From positions 62,001 to 126,000 of the forward strand of contig NZ_BCNS01000091.1 of assembly GCF_001528745.1 (NCBI RefSeq): a stretch of 64,000 bases of DNA, read 5' to 3'. Below the pieces are notes generated by a model. The model had not been told where the DNA came from, ran no database searches, and was given only the letters and a program-made list of their open reading frames with translations. This document shows, piece by piece, positions 18,100 through 26,277 of this stretch. The position numbers and the translations under genes were made by a program. The stretch's first letter is position 1; each line of letters starts with the position of its first letter. The stretch comes from Marinobacterium profundum (GTDB taxonomy: Bacteria > Pseudomonadota > Gammaproteobacteria > Pseudomonadales > Balneatricaceae).

Positions 18100-20178
18100 T
18101 TACACATGACCGTACTCCCCGCCCTGACCCAGCCAGCGCCTGATCACGGCGCTGCCGAGCGAGGCATCCTGCTGGATCTGCAGCGCGACCTCGCGCACGC
18201 CTGGTAACAGGTCCGCATCGCGGCTCAGATCGGCGATGCGAAACTGCATCATGCCGGTTTGGCGCGTTCCCAGCACTTCGCCCGGGCCGCGCAGTTCAAG
18301 GTCCTTTTCGGCGATACGAAAACCGTCGGTGGTTTCACGCATCACCGCCAGGCGCTCACGGCCCTGCTTCGACAGCGGCATCTGATACATCAGTACGCAG
18401 AAACTTTCCTGGCTGCCACGCCCGACCCGGCCACGCAGCTGATGCAACTGCGCCAGCCCCAGGCGCTCCGGGTTTTCGATGATCATCAGGCTGGCATTGG
18501 GCACATCGACACCAACCTCGATTACGGTCGTGGCCACCAGCAGGTCCAGCTCGGCGGCCTTGAATTGCGCCATGACGCTGGCCTTTTCGGTCGCCTTCAT
18601 GCGCCCATGCACCAGGCCGATCCGCAAATCCGGCAAGGCTTCGCGCAGGTTTTCACAGGTCACCTCGGCGGCCTGACACTGCAGCGCCTCGGATTCGTCT
18701 ATCAGGGTACAGACCCAGTAGGCCTGACGCCCCTCGGCGCAGGCCAGACTCACACGCTGCACCACTTCCTGGCGGCGACCATCGGCAATCACCACCGTGT
18801 TCACCGGAGTGCGCCCAGGCGGCAGCTCGTCGATGACTGAGCAGTCCAGATCCGCGTAGGCGCTCATGGTCAGGGTGCGGGGGATAGGCGTTGCCGTCAT
18901 GATCAGCTGGTGCGGTGCGCGCTCGCCGTTACGCCCCTTTTCACGCAGGCTCAGGCGCTGATGCACGCCGAAACGGTGCTGTTCATCGACCACCACCAGA
19001 CCCAGGTCCTGAAACTGCACCTCATCCTGAAACAGCGCGTGCGTGCCCACCACCAGCCGGGCACTGCCATCCTGAATGGCCGCCAACTGCTTCTGCCGCG
19101 CCTTTCCTTTCACTTTACCGGCCAGCCAGGCCACTTCGATACCCAGTGGCTCCAGCCACTGGGTGAAATTGTTCCGGTGCTGCTCGGCCAGAATCTCGGT
19201 CGGCGCCATGATCGCGGCCTGAACGCCGTTTTCCACTGCCTGCAGGGCCGCCAAGGCCGCCACGACGGTTTTGCCGGAGCCAACATCGCCCTGAATCAGG
19301 CGCAGCATGGGAAAGGTTTTGGCCATGTCTCTGGCAACATCGTTGCACACCCGTTGCTGCGCACCGGTCAGGGGAAACGGCAGGGCAGCCAGAAACGGCT
19401 TCACCAGAGTGCCTCTATATGGCAGCGCCGGTGCCCCCTGCTGCTGCGCCTGCTGACGCAGATTCAACAGGGTCAGATGGTGGGCCAGCAACTCTTCAAA
19501 GGCGAGGCGGCGCTGGCTTGGGTGACGGCCTTCAAGCAGCAAGTCCTGGTTGGCATCTACTGGCGGCTGGTGCAGATAGCGGATGGAGTCATCCAGCCCC
19601 GGCAGCTTCCATTGGCGGCGCAATGCTTCGGGCAGCAGGTCGGGCAGGGTGCCGGGCTGCAAATGTTGCATGGCCAAGGTCACGAGGCTGCGCAGCCGCG
19701 TCTGGTGCAGGCCTTCGGTGGCCGGATACACCGGCGTCAGGTTCGCATTCACCGATACCGGGTCATCCCCATCAATGCGACTGTACTCTGGATGCACCAT
19801 TTCAAGCCCGCCGGGCCCGGGGCGCACTTCACCAAAACAGCGCAACCGAACTCCCGGCAGCAGCTGGTTTTTCTGCGCCGCACTGAAATGAAAAAATCGC
19901 AGGCTAATAGTGCCGGTGCCATCCTGCATGCGGCACAGCAGCGCCCGGCGCCTGCCCTGCATCAGGTCCGCCACCTTGATTTCACCGGTGACGACGCACT
20001 CATCCCCCGGGCGCAGCGCGCCTATGGGCACAACCCGGGTGCGGTCCTGGTAACGCAGCGGGAGATGAAACAGCAGATCCTGCAGCGTATGCAGCCCCAA
20101 GCGCTCAAGCTTGAGTTCCAGCGCCGCACCCACACCTTTGAGTCGGGTAACCGGCAGGTCCGACAGCAGTTCTGTCAT
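18100..20178 (-). CDS. recG: ATP-dependent DNA helicase RecG
   Basis: 692 residues. RecG remodels stalled replication forks and Holliday junctions. Visible are the N-terminal OB-fold wedge domain, helicase motif I GDVGSGKT, motif II DEQHRFGVHQR (DEQH box), motif III MTATPIPRTLTM, the RGRVGRG arginine-finger region, and the C-terminal SFCVLMY segment with the TRG-type hairpin. It overlaps oxyR by four bases (ATGA); the oxyR-recG pair is known from Pseudomonas. Confidence 0.97.
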   Translation of the reverse strand: MTELLSDLPVTRLKGVGAALELKLERLGLHTLQDLLFHLPLRYQDRTRVVPIGALRPGDECVVTGEIKVADLMQGRRRALLCRMQDGTGTISLRFFHFSAAQKNQLLPGVRLRCFGEVRPGPGGLEMVHPEYSRIDGDDPVSVNANLTPVYPATEGLHQTRLRSLVTLAMQHLQPGTLPDLLPEALRRQWKLPGLDDSIRYLHQPPVDANQDLLLEGRHPSQRRLAFEELLAHHLTLLNLRQQAQQQGAPALPYRGTLVKPFLAALPFPLTGAQQRVCNDVARDMAKTFPMLRLIQGDVGSGKTVVAALAALQAVENGVQAAIMAPTEILAEQHRNNFTQWLEPLGIEVAWLAGKVKGKARQKQLAAIQDGSARLVVGTHALFQDEVQFQDLGLVVVDEQHRFGVHQRLSLREKGRNGERAPHQLIMTATPIPRTLTMSAYADLDCSVIDELPPGRTPVNTVVIADGRRQEVVQRVSLACAEGRQAYWVCTLIDESEALQCQAAEVTCENLREALPDLRIGLVHGRMKATEKASVMAQFKAAELDLLVATTVIEVGVDVPNASLMIIENPERLGLAQLHQLRGRVGRGSQESFCVLMYQMPLSKQGRERLAVMRETTDGFRIAEKDLELRGPGEVLGTRQTGMMQFRIADLSRDADLLPGVREVALQIQQDASLGSAVIRRWLGQGGEYGHV

Positions 20179-21089
20179 GCAGACTCGTCCGCCGATGCCA
20201 GCTGACAGCGGCTGAGGGATTCGATCAGCACATCAATCGCCTTGGCGCGGGGAAAGCTGGCACGCCAGGCGATGGCCACGGTACGCATGGGCTGGGGCAT
20301 CTGAAACGGCCGAACCACCACAAGATCGGATTGGTAATGTCCCTGCACCGCCGACTGCGGCAGAACGCTGGTGCCAAGACCTGACGCCACCATCATGCGG
20401 ATGGTTTCCAGCGAGCTGCCTTCGGTCAGATGGTGACGCTGATGCATCGCCTGGGAAAGGGTCGGGCAGGATTCCAGCACATGGTCGCGGAAGCAGTGAC
20501 CTTCTCCCAGCATCAGCAACTCGGTTTCATCCAGCCGCTGGCTGTCGATTAGCTCCAGGCTCGCCCAGGGATGTTTGCGGGGTAGCAACATCATGAAAGG
20601 CTCATCATAGAGCGGGCGCGTCAGCACATCGGGCTCACTGAACGGCAACGCGACTATGATCGCATCCAGTTCGCCATTGCGAATCTTGCCGCGCAAAGTC
20701 TCGGTGAAATTCTCTTCGATATAGAGCGGCATCTGCGGCGCCAGACGCTGTACTTCCGGCACCAGATGGGGGAACAGATAAGGCCCGATGGTGTAGATCG
20801 CGCCCACCCGCAGCGGGCTGCACAGCTGATCCTTGCCCTGCTGAGCCAGATCTTTGATGGTATCGGCCTGCTCCAGCACCTTCTGCGCCTGCTGCACAAT
20901 ACGCTCACCCGTGGGCGTCACGCGCACCGAGTTCTTGCTGCGCTCGAACAGCGCAATACCCAGCTCTTCTTCGAGTTTTTTAACGGCGATGGACAGCGTT
21001 GGCTGACTCACAAAGCAGCGCTCCGCGGCATGGCCAAAATGCTGTTCCCGTGCGAGGGTAACTATGTAGCGCAGCTCTGTGAGCGTCAT
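20175..21089 (-). CDS. oxyR: Hydrogen-peroxide sensor OxyR
   Basis: 304 residues. The LysR-type DNA-binding domain is N-terminal (EQHFGHAAERCFVSQPTLSIAVKKLEEELG). The redox-active cysteines are in place at Cys199 and Cys208 (GEGHCFRDHVLESC), exactly the Escherichia coli numbering, so disulfide sensing should work. It activates peroxide-defence genes. It is transcribed ahead of recG with an ATGA overlap, and its promoter shares a 51-bp interval with the divergent epimerase gene. Confidence 0.95.
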   Translation of the reverse strand: MTLTELRYIVTLAREQHFGHAAERCFVSQPTLSIAVKKLEEELGIALFERSKNSVRVTPTGERIVQQAQKVLEQADTIKDLAQQGKDQLCSPLRVGAIYTIGPYLFPHLVPEVQRLAPQMPLYIEENFTETLRGKIRNGELDAIIVALPFSEPDVLTRPLYDEPFMMLLPRKHPWASLELIDSQRLDETELLMLGEGHCFRDHVLESCPTLSQAMHQRHHLTEGSSLETIRMMVASGLGTSVLPQSAVQGHYQSDLVVVRPFQMPQPMRTVAIAWRASFPRAKAIDVLIESLSRCQLASADESA

Positions 21090-21140
21090 CCAAAGATTCC
21101 TTTGCTATGATGGCGGCCGGCACAACTGGGAGACAGGCCC

Positions 21141-21989
21141 ATGCACAAGCAGCAAATTCTGATCGCAGGCTGCGGCGACGTTGGCAGCACACTGGGTCTG
21201 GCACTGACCGCGGCGGGGCACAAGGTGTTTGGCCTGCGCCGTACTATAAACCAGCTACCAGCAGGCATCCAAGGGATCACAGGGGATCTGACCAACCCGG
21301 CCAGCCTGAGCGGTCAATTGCCGCGATGCGATATCCTGGTGTATTGCGCCGCAGCCAGTAACCATGACGAGGCAGGTTATCGCGCCGCCTATGTCGGTGG
21401 CCTTGCCAATGTACTGACCGCACTGCCGGCCGCACCCCGCTTGCTACTGTTTACCTCCAGCAGCGGGGTTTACCATCAGGCTGATGGCAGCATGGTGGAT
21501 GAACAGAGCCCGACCGAGCCTGACCGCTTCAGCGGCCAGGTCATGCTGCAGGCCGAACAACTGGCGCTCAGTTGCGGCATTAATGCCTCGATCGTGCGTT
21601 TTAGCGGCATCTATGGCCCGGGCCGCAATCACCTGATTAACCAGGTGCGCAGCGGACTTGGCGCACCGGCCTTGCCCGAACACTACAGCAACCGCATCCA
21701 CCGGGACGACTGTGCCGGCGTGCTGCAGCACCTGATCAACCTGCATCTGCAAGGTGAAGCTCTGGCCCCCACCTATCTGGCCAGCGACGACACGCCCGCC
21801 ACCCTGCACGAGGTCAGCCAGTGGCTGGCAACGACACTGGGCGTGCCAATAAATACCAACCAGGCGTTGCGCCGGGGCGGCAGCAAACGTTGCAGCAATA
21901 CCCTGCTTCGTGCCAGCGGCTATCGCTTCATCTACCCAGACTTTCGCGCAGGCTACAGTGCGATGTTGCAGCAGCTTCCCCCGACCTGA
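21141..21989 (+). CDS. NAD(P)-binding epimerase/dehydratase-like protein (extended SDR)
   Basis: 282 residues. The Rossmann motif is near the start (IAGCGDVGSTLG, residues 7-18), and FTSSSGVY plus RFSGIYGPGR follow extended/atypical SDR patterns. The active-site YxxxK pair of true epimerases is not evident. This resembles the atypical YeeZ/SDR_a subgroup, whose substrates are unknown. It starts divergently from oxyR in a very short interval, so oxidative-stress regulation is possible but not shown. Confidence 0.8.
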   Translation: MHKQQILIAGCGDVGSTLGLALTAAGHKVFGLRRTINQLPAGIQGITGDLTNPASLSGQLPRCDILVYCAAASNHDEAGYRAAYVGGLANVLTALPAAPRLLLFTSSSGVYHQADGSMVDEQSPTEPDRFSGQVMLQAEQLALSCGINASIVRFSGIYGPGRNHLINQVRSGLGAPALPEHYSNRIHRDDCAGVLQHLINLHLQGEALAPTYLASDDTPATLHEVSQWLATTLGVPINTNQALRRGGSKRCSNTLLRASGYRFIYPDFRAGYSAMLQQLPPT

Positions 21990-21998
21990 CAACCTAAC

Positions 21999-22112
21999 AA
22001 GCTGTTGAAAAGCGTTGGCGAGGCAGCTAGCGCAAAAATCGTCGAAATGAGGGAGTTTATAGCCTATAAGTGACCGATTTGAGCCGATTTTTAACGCAGC
22101 GATAGCACCACA
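21999..22112. repeat. Degenerate inverted-repeat element
   Basis: The non-coding interval between the epimerase and merR stops opens with AAGCTGTTGAAAAGCG and contains opposed copies of a CGATTTT/AAAATCG block and of CAGCTAGC, giving a partly palindromic layout. The right end (CAGCTAGCTTTCA) resembles a decayed inverse of the left end. It looks like a remnant of a dispersed element whose right boundary is at or just short of the merR stop codon. Confidence 0.45.
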
Positions 22113-22120
22113 GCTAGCTT

Positions 22121-22525
22121 TCACTCCCCATCCCTGTCCAGCGCTTCTATGAGACGACAGTGCTCGGCACTGTCGCTGTCGCAGCATGCCAGTCGCTCCA
22201 GCTCCTGCCGCATGGCCTGCAGATCCGCGATCTTCGCTTCCACATCCTGCAGATGCGCCCGAGTTAACTGATCCGCTTCGTGACAGGGCTCCTGTGGATA
22301 ATTCGCGAGCTGCAACAGAGTACGGATCGCCTCTATGCCAAAGCCCAGCTCCCGACCCCGACGGATGAAGCGCAGCCGTCTGGCCGACTCCTTCGTATAG
22401 CGGCGATAACCGTTGGCTGCCCGCTGCGGTGCCGGCAAGAGCCCGATGCGCTCGTAATATCGCACGGTTTCAAGATTCACTCCTGATGCCTTGCTCAATT
22501 GCCCGATTGAATAGCTCTCAGCCAT
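22121..22525 (-). CDS. MerR-family metal-responsive regulator (ZntR-like)
   Basis: 134 residues. The N-terminal winged helix (YSIGQLSKASGVNLETVRYYERIGLLP) and the long dimerisation helix are typical. Candidate metal ligands are Cys81, Cys114, Cys115 and Cys123, a pattern closest to ZntR (Zn/Cd/Pb) and distinct from the Hg-sensing MerR spacing. It is divergent from a cation-diffusion-facilitator gene and has a classical 19-bp-spacer promoter between, so the CDF gene is its likely target. Zn, Cd, Pb or Co remain possible effectors. Confidence 0.85.
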   Translation of the reverse strand: MAESYSIGQLSKASGVNLETVRYYERIGLLPAPQRAANGYRRYTKESARRLRFIRRGRELGFGIEAIRTLLQLANYPQEPCHEADQLTRAHLQDVEAKIADLQAMRQELERLACCDSDSAEHCRLIEALDRDGE

Positions 22526-22528
22526 GGC

Positions 22529-22559
22529 TTGACCCCGTAGTTGCTACAGGGTTTAGCAT
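22529..22559 (+). promoter_or_regulatory. MerR-type promoter/operator
   Basis: TTGACC (22529-22534) and TAGCAT (22554-22559) are separated by 19 bp, the over-long spacer that MerR proteins correct by DNA distortion. The spacer contains a near-perfect dyad: CCCCGTAG, ttg, CTACAGGG, with one mismatch. The promoter fires rightwards, towards the CDF transporter 204 bp away. This is a strong pattern match. Confidence 0.85.
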
Positions 22560-22577
22560 AGCAGCTATAGTTGATTG

Positions 22578-22738
22578 GCAGCCTGCTGGGCTTGGCCGGT
22601 CGTAGCGAGGGAAGTCTGTTTTGAGGCAGTTTTTGGGCTCTTTTGAGGCGAATAGTGGTTCTATTTAACAAAAAGAGCACGAAAAATGACCAAAGTCGGC
22701 TTTTCCGCAGTAGATCAGTGTTAAGTCCGCCAGGCTGC
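22578..22738. repeat. Short element with imperfect terminal inverted repeats
   Basis: A 161-bp block starts GCAGCCTG at 22578 and ends with its imperfect complement at 22720-22738 (14 of 19 positions match). It carries no credible gene. It lies entirely in the leader between the MerR promoter and the CDF gene. The sharp TIR-like ends suggest insertion of a small non-autonomous element. Confidence 0.5.
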
Positions 22739-22762
22739 TACATAACCCCAAAGGACGACAAA

Positions 22763-23395
22763 ATGGGTACACATTGCTGCGAACCACAAGCTAATACAGG
22801 GCTGAATAGCGCCGCCTACCGCCGGGTACTCTGGATTGCCTTGCTGCTCAATCTCGCCATGTTTGGCGTCGAGATCACGGCGGGAATGCGGGCAGGCTCA
22901 GTATCGCTGCTGGCTGACTCGCTGGATTTTCTAGGCGACTCAGCCAACTACGGCATCAGCCTGTGGGTACTGGGGCTGGGGCTGGCCATTCGCGCCAGGG
23001 CTTCACTGCTTAAGGCCTTCAGCATGGCGGCATTTGGCATCTGGATACTGGGAACTGCGCTCTGGCACCTGTACAGCGGCATTCTGCCGGATGCCCCGAC
23101 CATGGGGGTTATTGGCACCCTGGCACTGATTACCAACCTGGCTGTGGCCTGGCTGCTGTGGGCCTATAGGGATGGTGACAGCAATATGCGCAGCGTCTGG
23201 CTCTGCACCCGCAACGATGCCATCGGCAACGTCGCGGTACTGCTGGCAGCCCTGGGGGTATTTGGTACCCAAACCGCCTGGCCGGATCTGGCCGTGGGCA
23301 CACTGATGGCGGTTCTGGCACTGAGCAGCGCCTGGCAGGTGACACACAGGGCACGGCAAGAACTAAAACAGGCCGCGTCAGCAGCTCAAACCTGA
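22763..23395 (+). CDS. Compact CDF-type cation efflux protein
   Basis: 210 residues from the ATG at 22763, preceded by AAGGA; a 40-residue in-frame extension into the repeat element is rejected. About six membrane helices are predicted, and there is no long cytoplasmic C-terminal domain as in full-size CDF proteins. The second-helix metal site reads ADSLDFLGDSANY (DxxxD rather than HxxxD), and the fifth-helix site is RNDAIGN. An N-terminal CC pair follows the start. Divergent MerR-type control supports export of a divalent metal. It ends inside the 3' end of the convergent kinase gene, overlapping by 10 bp. Confidence 0.82.
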   Translation: MGTHCCEPQANTGLNSAAYRRVLWIALLLNLAMFGVEITAGMRAGSVSLLADSLDFLGDSANYGISLWVLGLGLAIRARASLLKAFSMAAFGIWILGTALWHLYSGILPDAPTMGVIGTLALITNLAVAWLLWAYRDGDSNMRSVWLCTRNDAIGNVAVLLAALGVFGTQTAWPDLAVGTLMAVLALSSAWQVTHRARQELKQAASAAQT

Positions 23396-24774
23396 CTGGG
23401 ATCGCCCGCCAGCGGAAAGAAGGCCGTAAAGCGGGTGCTGGACTCACTGGATTCGCAGGCCAAGGTGCCGCCGTGGGATTGCACGATGGAACGGGTGATT
23501 GCAAGACCCAGGCCTGCATGACTACTGTGACCTTCACGGCGTGCAGGATCTGCACGGTAAAAGCGATCGAACAGCCGCTCTATATGCTCAGGCGGAATCA
23601 CTGTGCCGACATTGGTGACGCTAACTTCCAGACTCTGTGCACCGGTGACAATGCCCACCGTGACAGTGCCGCCCTCGACCGAGTGCCGGATCGCATTGGA
23701 CAGCAGATTAGACAGCGCCCGGCGCAGCATTGAAGCGTCGCCCATCAGTGTGCCCTGGCCGCTGCAGCACAGGGAAATACCGTCTTCTTCGGCTAGCAGC
23801 TCATAGTATTCAAATAGTTGATTAACAAGCGCGTTCATCTCAACAGGCTGATGCTCGGGCACGATCAGGGCATTGTCGGCCTTGGCGATAAACAACATTT
23901 CCTCCACCATCTTCGCCATGCGCTGCAACTCTTCCAGGTTCGAGTAGAGCGCTTCGTGGTACTCCTCAGAACGGCGCTCCCGCGACAGCACAACCTCGGT
24001 ATGGGTAATCAGGCTGCTGATAGGGGTGCGCAGTTCGTGGGCGATGTCGGAGGAAAAGTTGGACAACCGTACAAAGTCATCGTCCAGGCGCTGCAGCATT
24101 GAATTGAAGCTGTGCGCCAGCCCCTGCAACTCGCCCGGCACCTCCTGCATGGGAACACGATCAGACAGTGACTGCGCCGATATCGACGACACCACCTGGG
24201 TTACTGAACGCACGGGCCTGAGGCCATTGCGCGCCACTAGCCAACCCAGCCCTGCGCTGAACAGGGCGCAAAGGGAGAAGCCAACCCAGAACCAATGGGT
24301 CAGGGAGTGCAGATAACGCTGATGCAGGGTGCTGTCGAGTACCAGTTCGATGCGCAGAGTCCGATTTCCCGGCAACGGCAGTTCACGATTAAGCCCACGA
24401 TAGAACCTGTCCTGGCTTTCCCACTCCCAGGCCTTGTCACTCAGACCTGACAACAGGCGGGCTGGGACCTGGAGCGCGGCAGGTTCGGCAAACCAGAGCT
24501 CGCCTTCGGGCCCGCGAATCATGGCCGCCAGCCCCGGGTGATGGGACAGCAAAGCCCGCAGTTCCGGCAGGCGGCGCTCAAAAGCCGACCTATCTGTCAC
24601 CTGTTGCAGTATGCCCGCCGCACTCTGCGCCTTGCTCGAGAGTTCCTGCTGATCAAGCATGCCAAAATGCATCATGCTCAATTGCTTGAACAGGATACCC
24701 GCCAGCAGCAGTACAGAGAGTACCGCCAGCGAGAACATCAGGCTCAGGCGCATTGTCAGTGTCGGTATTCTCAC
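23386..24774 (-). CDS. copS: Heavy-metal sensor histidine kinase (CusS/CopS-like)
   Basis: 462 residues. There are two membrane helices (about 8-30 and 160-182) with a 130-residue periplasmic sensor between them, a HAMP linker (183-235), and a dimerisation domain with phospho-acceptor His246 (SSDIAHELRTPISSL). The ATP-binding domain has the N box NLLSNAIRHS and G boxes. The architecture and sequence match the Cu/Ag sensor family (CusS, CopS, PcoS). It is paired with the response regulator just upstream and presumably senses periplasmic copper. Confidence 0.9.
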   Translation of the reverse strand: MRIPTLTMRLSLMFSLAVLSVLLLAGILFKQLSMMHFGMLDQQELSSKAQSAAGILQQVTDRSAFERRLPELRALLSHHPGLAAMIRGPEGELWFAEPAALQVPARLLSGLSDKAWEWESQDRFYRGLNRELPLPGNRTLRIELVLDSTLHQRYLHSLTHWFWVGFSLCALFSAGLGWLVARNGLRPVRSVTQVVSSISAQSLSDRVPMQEVPGELQGLAHSFNSMLQRLDDDFVRLSNFSSDIAHELRTPISSLITHTEVVLSRERRSEEYHEALYSNLEELQRMAKMVEEMLFIAKADNALIVPEHQPVEMNALVNQLFEYYELLAEEDGISLCCSGQGTLMGDASMLRRALSNLLSNAIRHSVEGGTVTVGIVTGAQSLEVSVTNVGTVIPPEHIERLFDRFYRADPARREGHSSHAGLGLAITRSIVQSHGGTLACESSESSTRFTAFFPLAGDPSQV

Positions 24775-24852
24775 GGATCGCTACTCCTTTGCAACGGGGA
24801 AAAGCATCCATGTCGCGCCTGCAAGACTTTAGCCACAAGCGAGGAAAAGCGG

Positions 24853-25533
24853 TCAGGGCAGAGGGATTTCAAGCACATACCCCATGCCGCGCACCGTCTG
24901 AATCAGGCGCGGATTGTAGCCGTCGTCGATCTTGCTGCGCAGACGCCGTATCGCCACCTCGATCACGTTGGTGTCACTGTCAAAATTCATGTCCCAGACC
25001 TGGGAGGCAATCAGCGACTTGGACAACACCTCACCACGTCTGCGCAACAGCAGCTCGAGCAAGGCGTATTCCTTGGCGGTCAGATCAATGCGTTTGCCCC
25101 CTCGATAAACCCTGCGCTTCATCAGTTCAACTTCCAGATCGGCAACCTGCAGGCTGGTCTGCGCCGGGGCCTGGTTGCTGCGCCGCAGCAGGGTACGCAC
25201 CCGGGCCAGCAGCTCTGAAAAGGCAAAGGGCTTGGTCAGGTAATCATCGGCGCCAAGCTCCAGCCCCTTGACCCGATCGTCGACACCGTCACGGGCGGTA
25301 AGGAACAGCACCGGCAATTCCTCACCGCGTTCACGCAGCTCCCGGATGACCGCCCAGCCATCCAGCCCCGGCATCATGACATCCAGAATCAGCAGGCCGT
25401 ACTGATCATTCAGCACCCGTTGCAGGGCATCGGCACCGTTTTCGGTGCGCTCCACGCTGAAGCCAGCCTCGCTCAGGCCTTTTTGCAGATAGGTTCCGAT
25501 CTTGGGCTCATCTTCCGCCAGCAGTATTTTCAT
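24853..25533 (-). CDS. copR: OmpR-family copper response regulator (CopR/CusR-like)
   Basis: 226 residues from [13 protein letters not shown] (ATG at 25533). An upstream in-frame extension of 15 residues is dropped because the family begins here. The receiver domain has Asp51 as phosphorylation site ([10 protein letters not shown]) and Lys in the TKPF segment. The C-terminal OmpR winged helix ends GMGYVLE. It is transcribed ahead of copS and divergent from the cupredoxin-copAB genes, with a matching CopR box in the shared interval. Confidence 0.92.
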   Translation of the reverse strand: MKILLAEDEPKIGTYLQKGLSEAGFSVERTENGADALQRVLNDQYGLLILDVMMPGLDGWAVIRELRERGEELPVLFLTARDGVDDRVKGLELGADDYLTKPFAFSELLARVRTLLRRSNQAPAQTSLQVADLEVELMKRRVYRGGKRIDLTAKEYALLELLLRRRGEVLSKSLIASQVWDMNFDSDTNVIEVAIRRLRSKIDDGYNPRLIQTVRGMGYVLEIPLP

Positions 25534-25610
25534 GGGCTGAAGTTTCCGCGTTATGAAATATTTTCTTTGGTCTTTCATTCTGCATTGAAGACCAGGTCAA
25601 AACCACAAGC

Positions 25611-25625
25611 TGACAGAAATGTAAT
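25611..25625 (+). promoter_or_regulatory. CopR (cop box) binding site
   Basis: The sequence TGACAGAAATGTAAT matches the described cop-box pattern TGACAnnnnTGTnAT recognised by CopR/CusR-type regulators. It lies 78 bp upstream of the copR start and 79 bp upstream of the cupredoxin start, well placed to control the structural genes. A second half-like TTACTGTCA follows at 25638-25646. Confidence 0.75.
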
Positions 25626-25703
25626 GCTGGGGTCAGGTTACTGTCAGGCATGGGCCAGTACACTTGAACGCAGTCATCTAAGAAACCGAAAAAGGATTAC
25701 ACC

Positions 25704-26240
25704 ATGTTCTCTATCAAGCCTCTTGTAGCTGCATTCTGTCTTTCTGCCCTGGCTCCCCTAGCCATCGCCGGTGGCACCCATGGTGGGCACAGTGACGAGG
25801 CGGCTCCTAATATCGGCAAGCCCGGTGTTGCTGCACAAGCCACTCGCACCGTTACCATGGCACTTTATGACAACTACTACGAAGTCGATACGCTGGAAGT
25901 GAAAGCCGGTGAAACCGTGCGTTTTCAGCTGAAGAACGAAGGCGTACTGCTGCACGAATTCAACATCGGCACAGCGGCTATGCACAAGAACCATCAGAGC
26001 GAAATGCTAAAGATGATGGAGCACGGCATGATGACGCCGACCGGCATGGTTGAAATGGACCATAGCGGCATGGAAGGCATGGAAGGCATGAAGCATGACG
26101 ATCCCAACAGCATTCTGCTGGCACCGGGCGAGTCCAAGGAAATAACCTGGACCTTCTCAGGCGATGCTGAGCTGGAATTCGCCTGCAACATGCCAGGCCA
26201 CTATCAGGCAGGCATGGTGGGTGAAGTTTCCAGCCACTGA
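25704..26240 (+). CDS. Periplasmic cupredoxin with Met/His-rich loop
   Basis: 178 residues. A signal peptide (cleavage near AIA-GG) is followed by a His-rich stretch and a plastocyanin/azurin-like fold. Type 1 copper ligands are His84, Cys161, His166 and Met171 (CNMPGHYQAGM). A loop at about 93-131 inserts many Met and His residues (HKNHQSEMLKMMEHGMM, MDHSGMEGMEGMKHD), likely extra copper-binding capacity. It is the first gene of the rightward copper operon, 37 bp before copA. Probably a periplasmic copper carrier or an electron donor/acceptor for CopA. Confidence 0.9.
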   Translation: MFSIKPLVAAFCLSALAPLAIAGGTHGGHSDEAAPNIGKPGVAAQATRTVTMALYDNYYEVDTLEVKAGETVRFQLKNEGVLLHEFNIGTAAMHKNHQSEMLKMMEHGMMTPTGMVEMDHSGMEGMEGMKHDDPNSILLAPGESKEITWTFSGDAELEFACNMPGHYQAGMVGEVSSH

Positions 26241-26277
26241 TTCAGGCCTAACCGTTCCACCATTTTAGGAGATCCTG

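Noticed and set aside
18910-20205. 431-codon open frame on the + strand
   Set aside because: It lies antisense to recG, whose helicase motifs are complete. It is a by-product of GC-rich codon use.
22643-22762. 40-residue N-terminal extension of the CDF protein
   Set aside because: It is translated from the inverted-repeat element, is basic and not transporter-like, and a good ribosome site supports the ATG at 22763.
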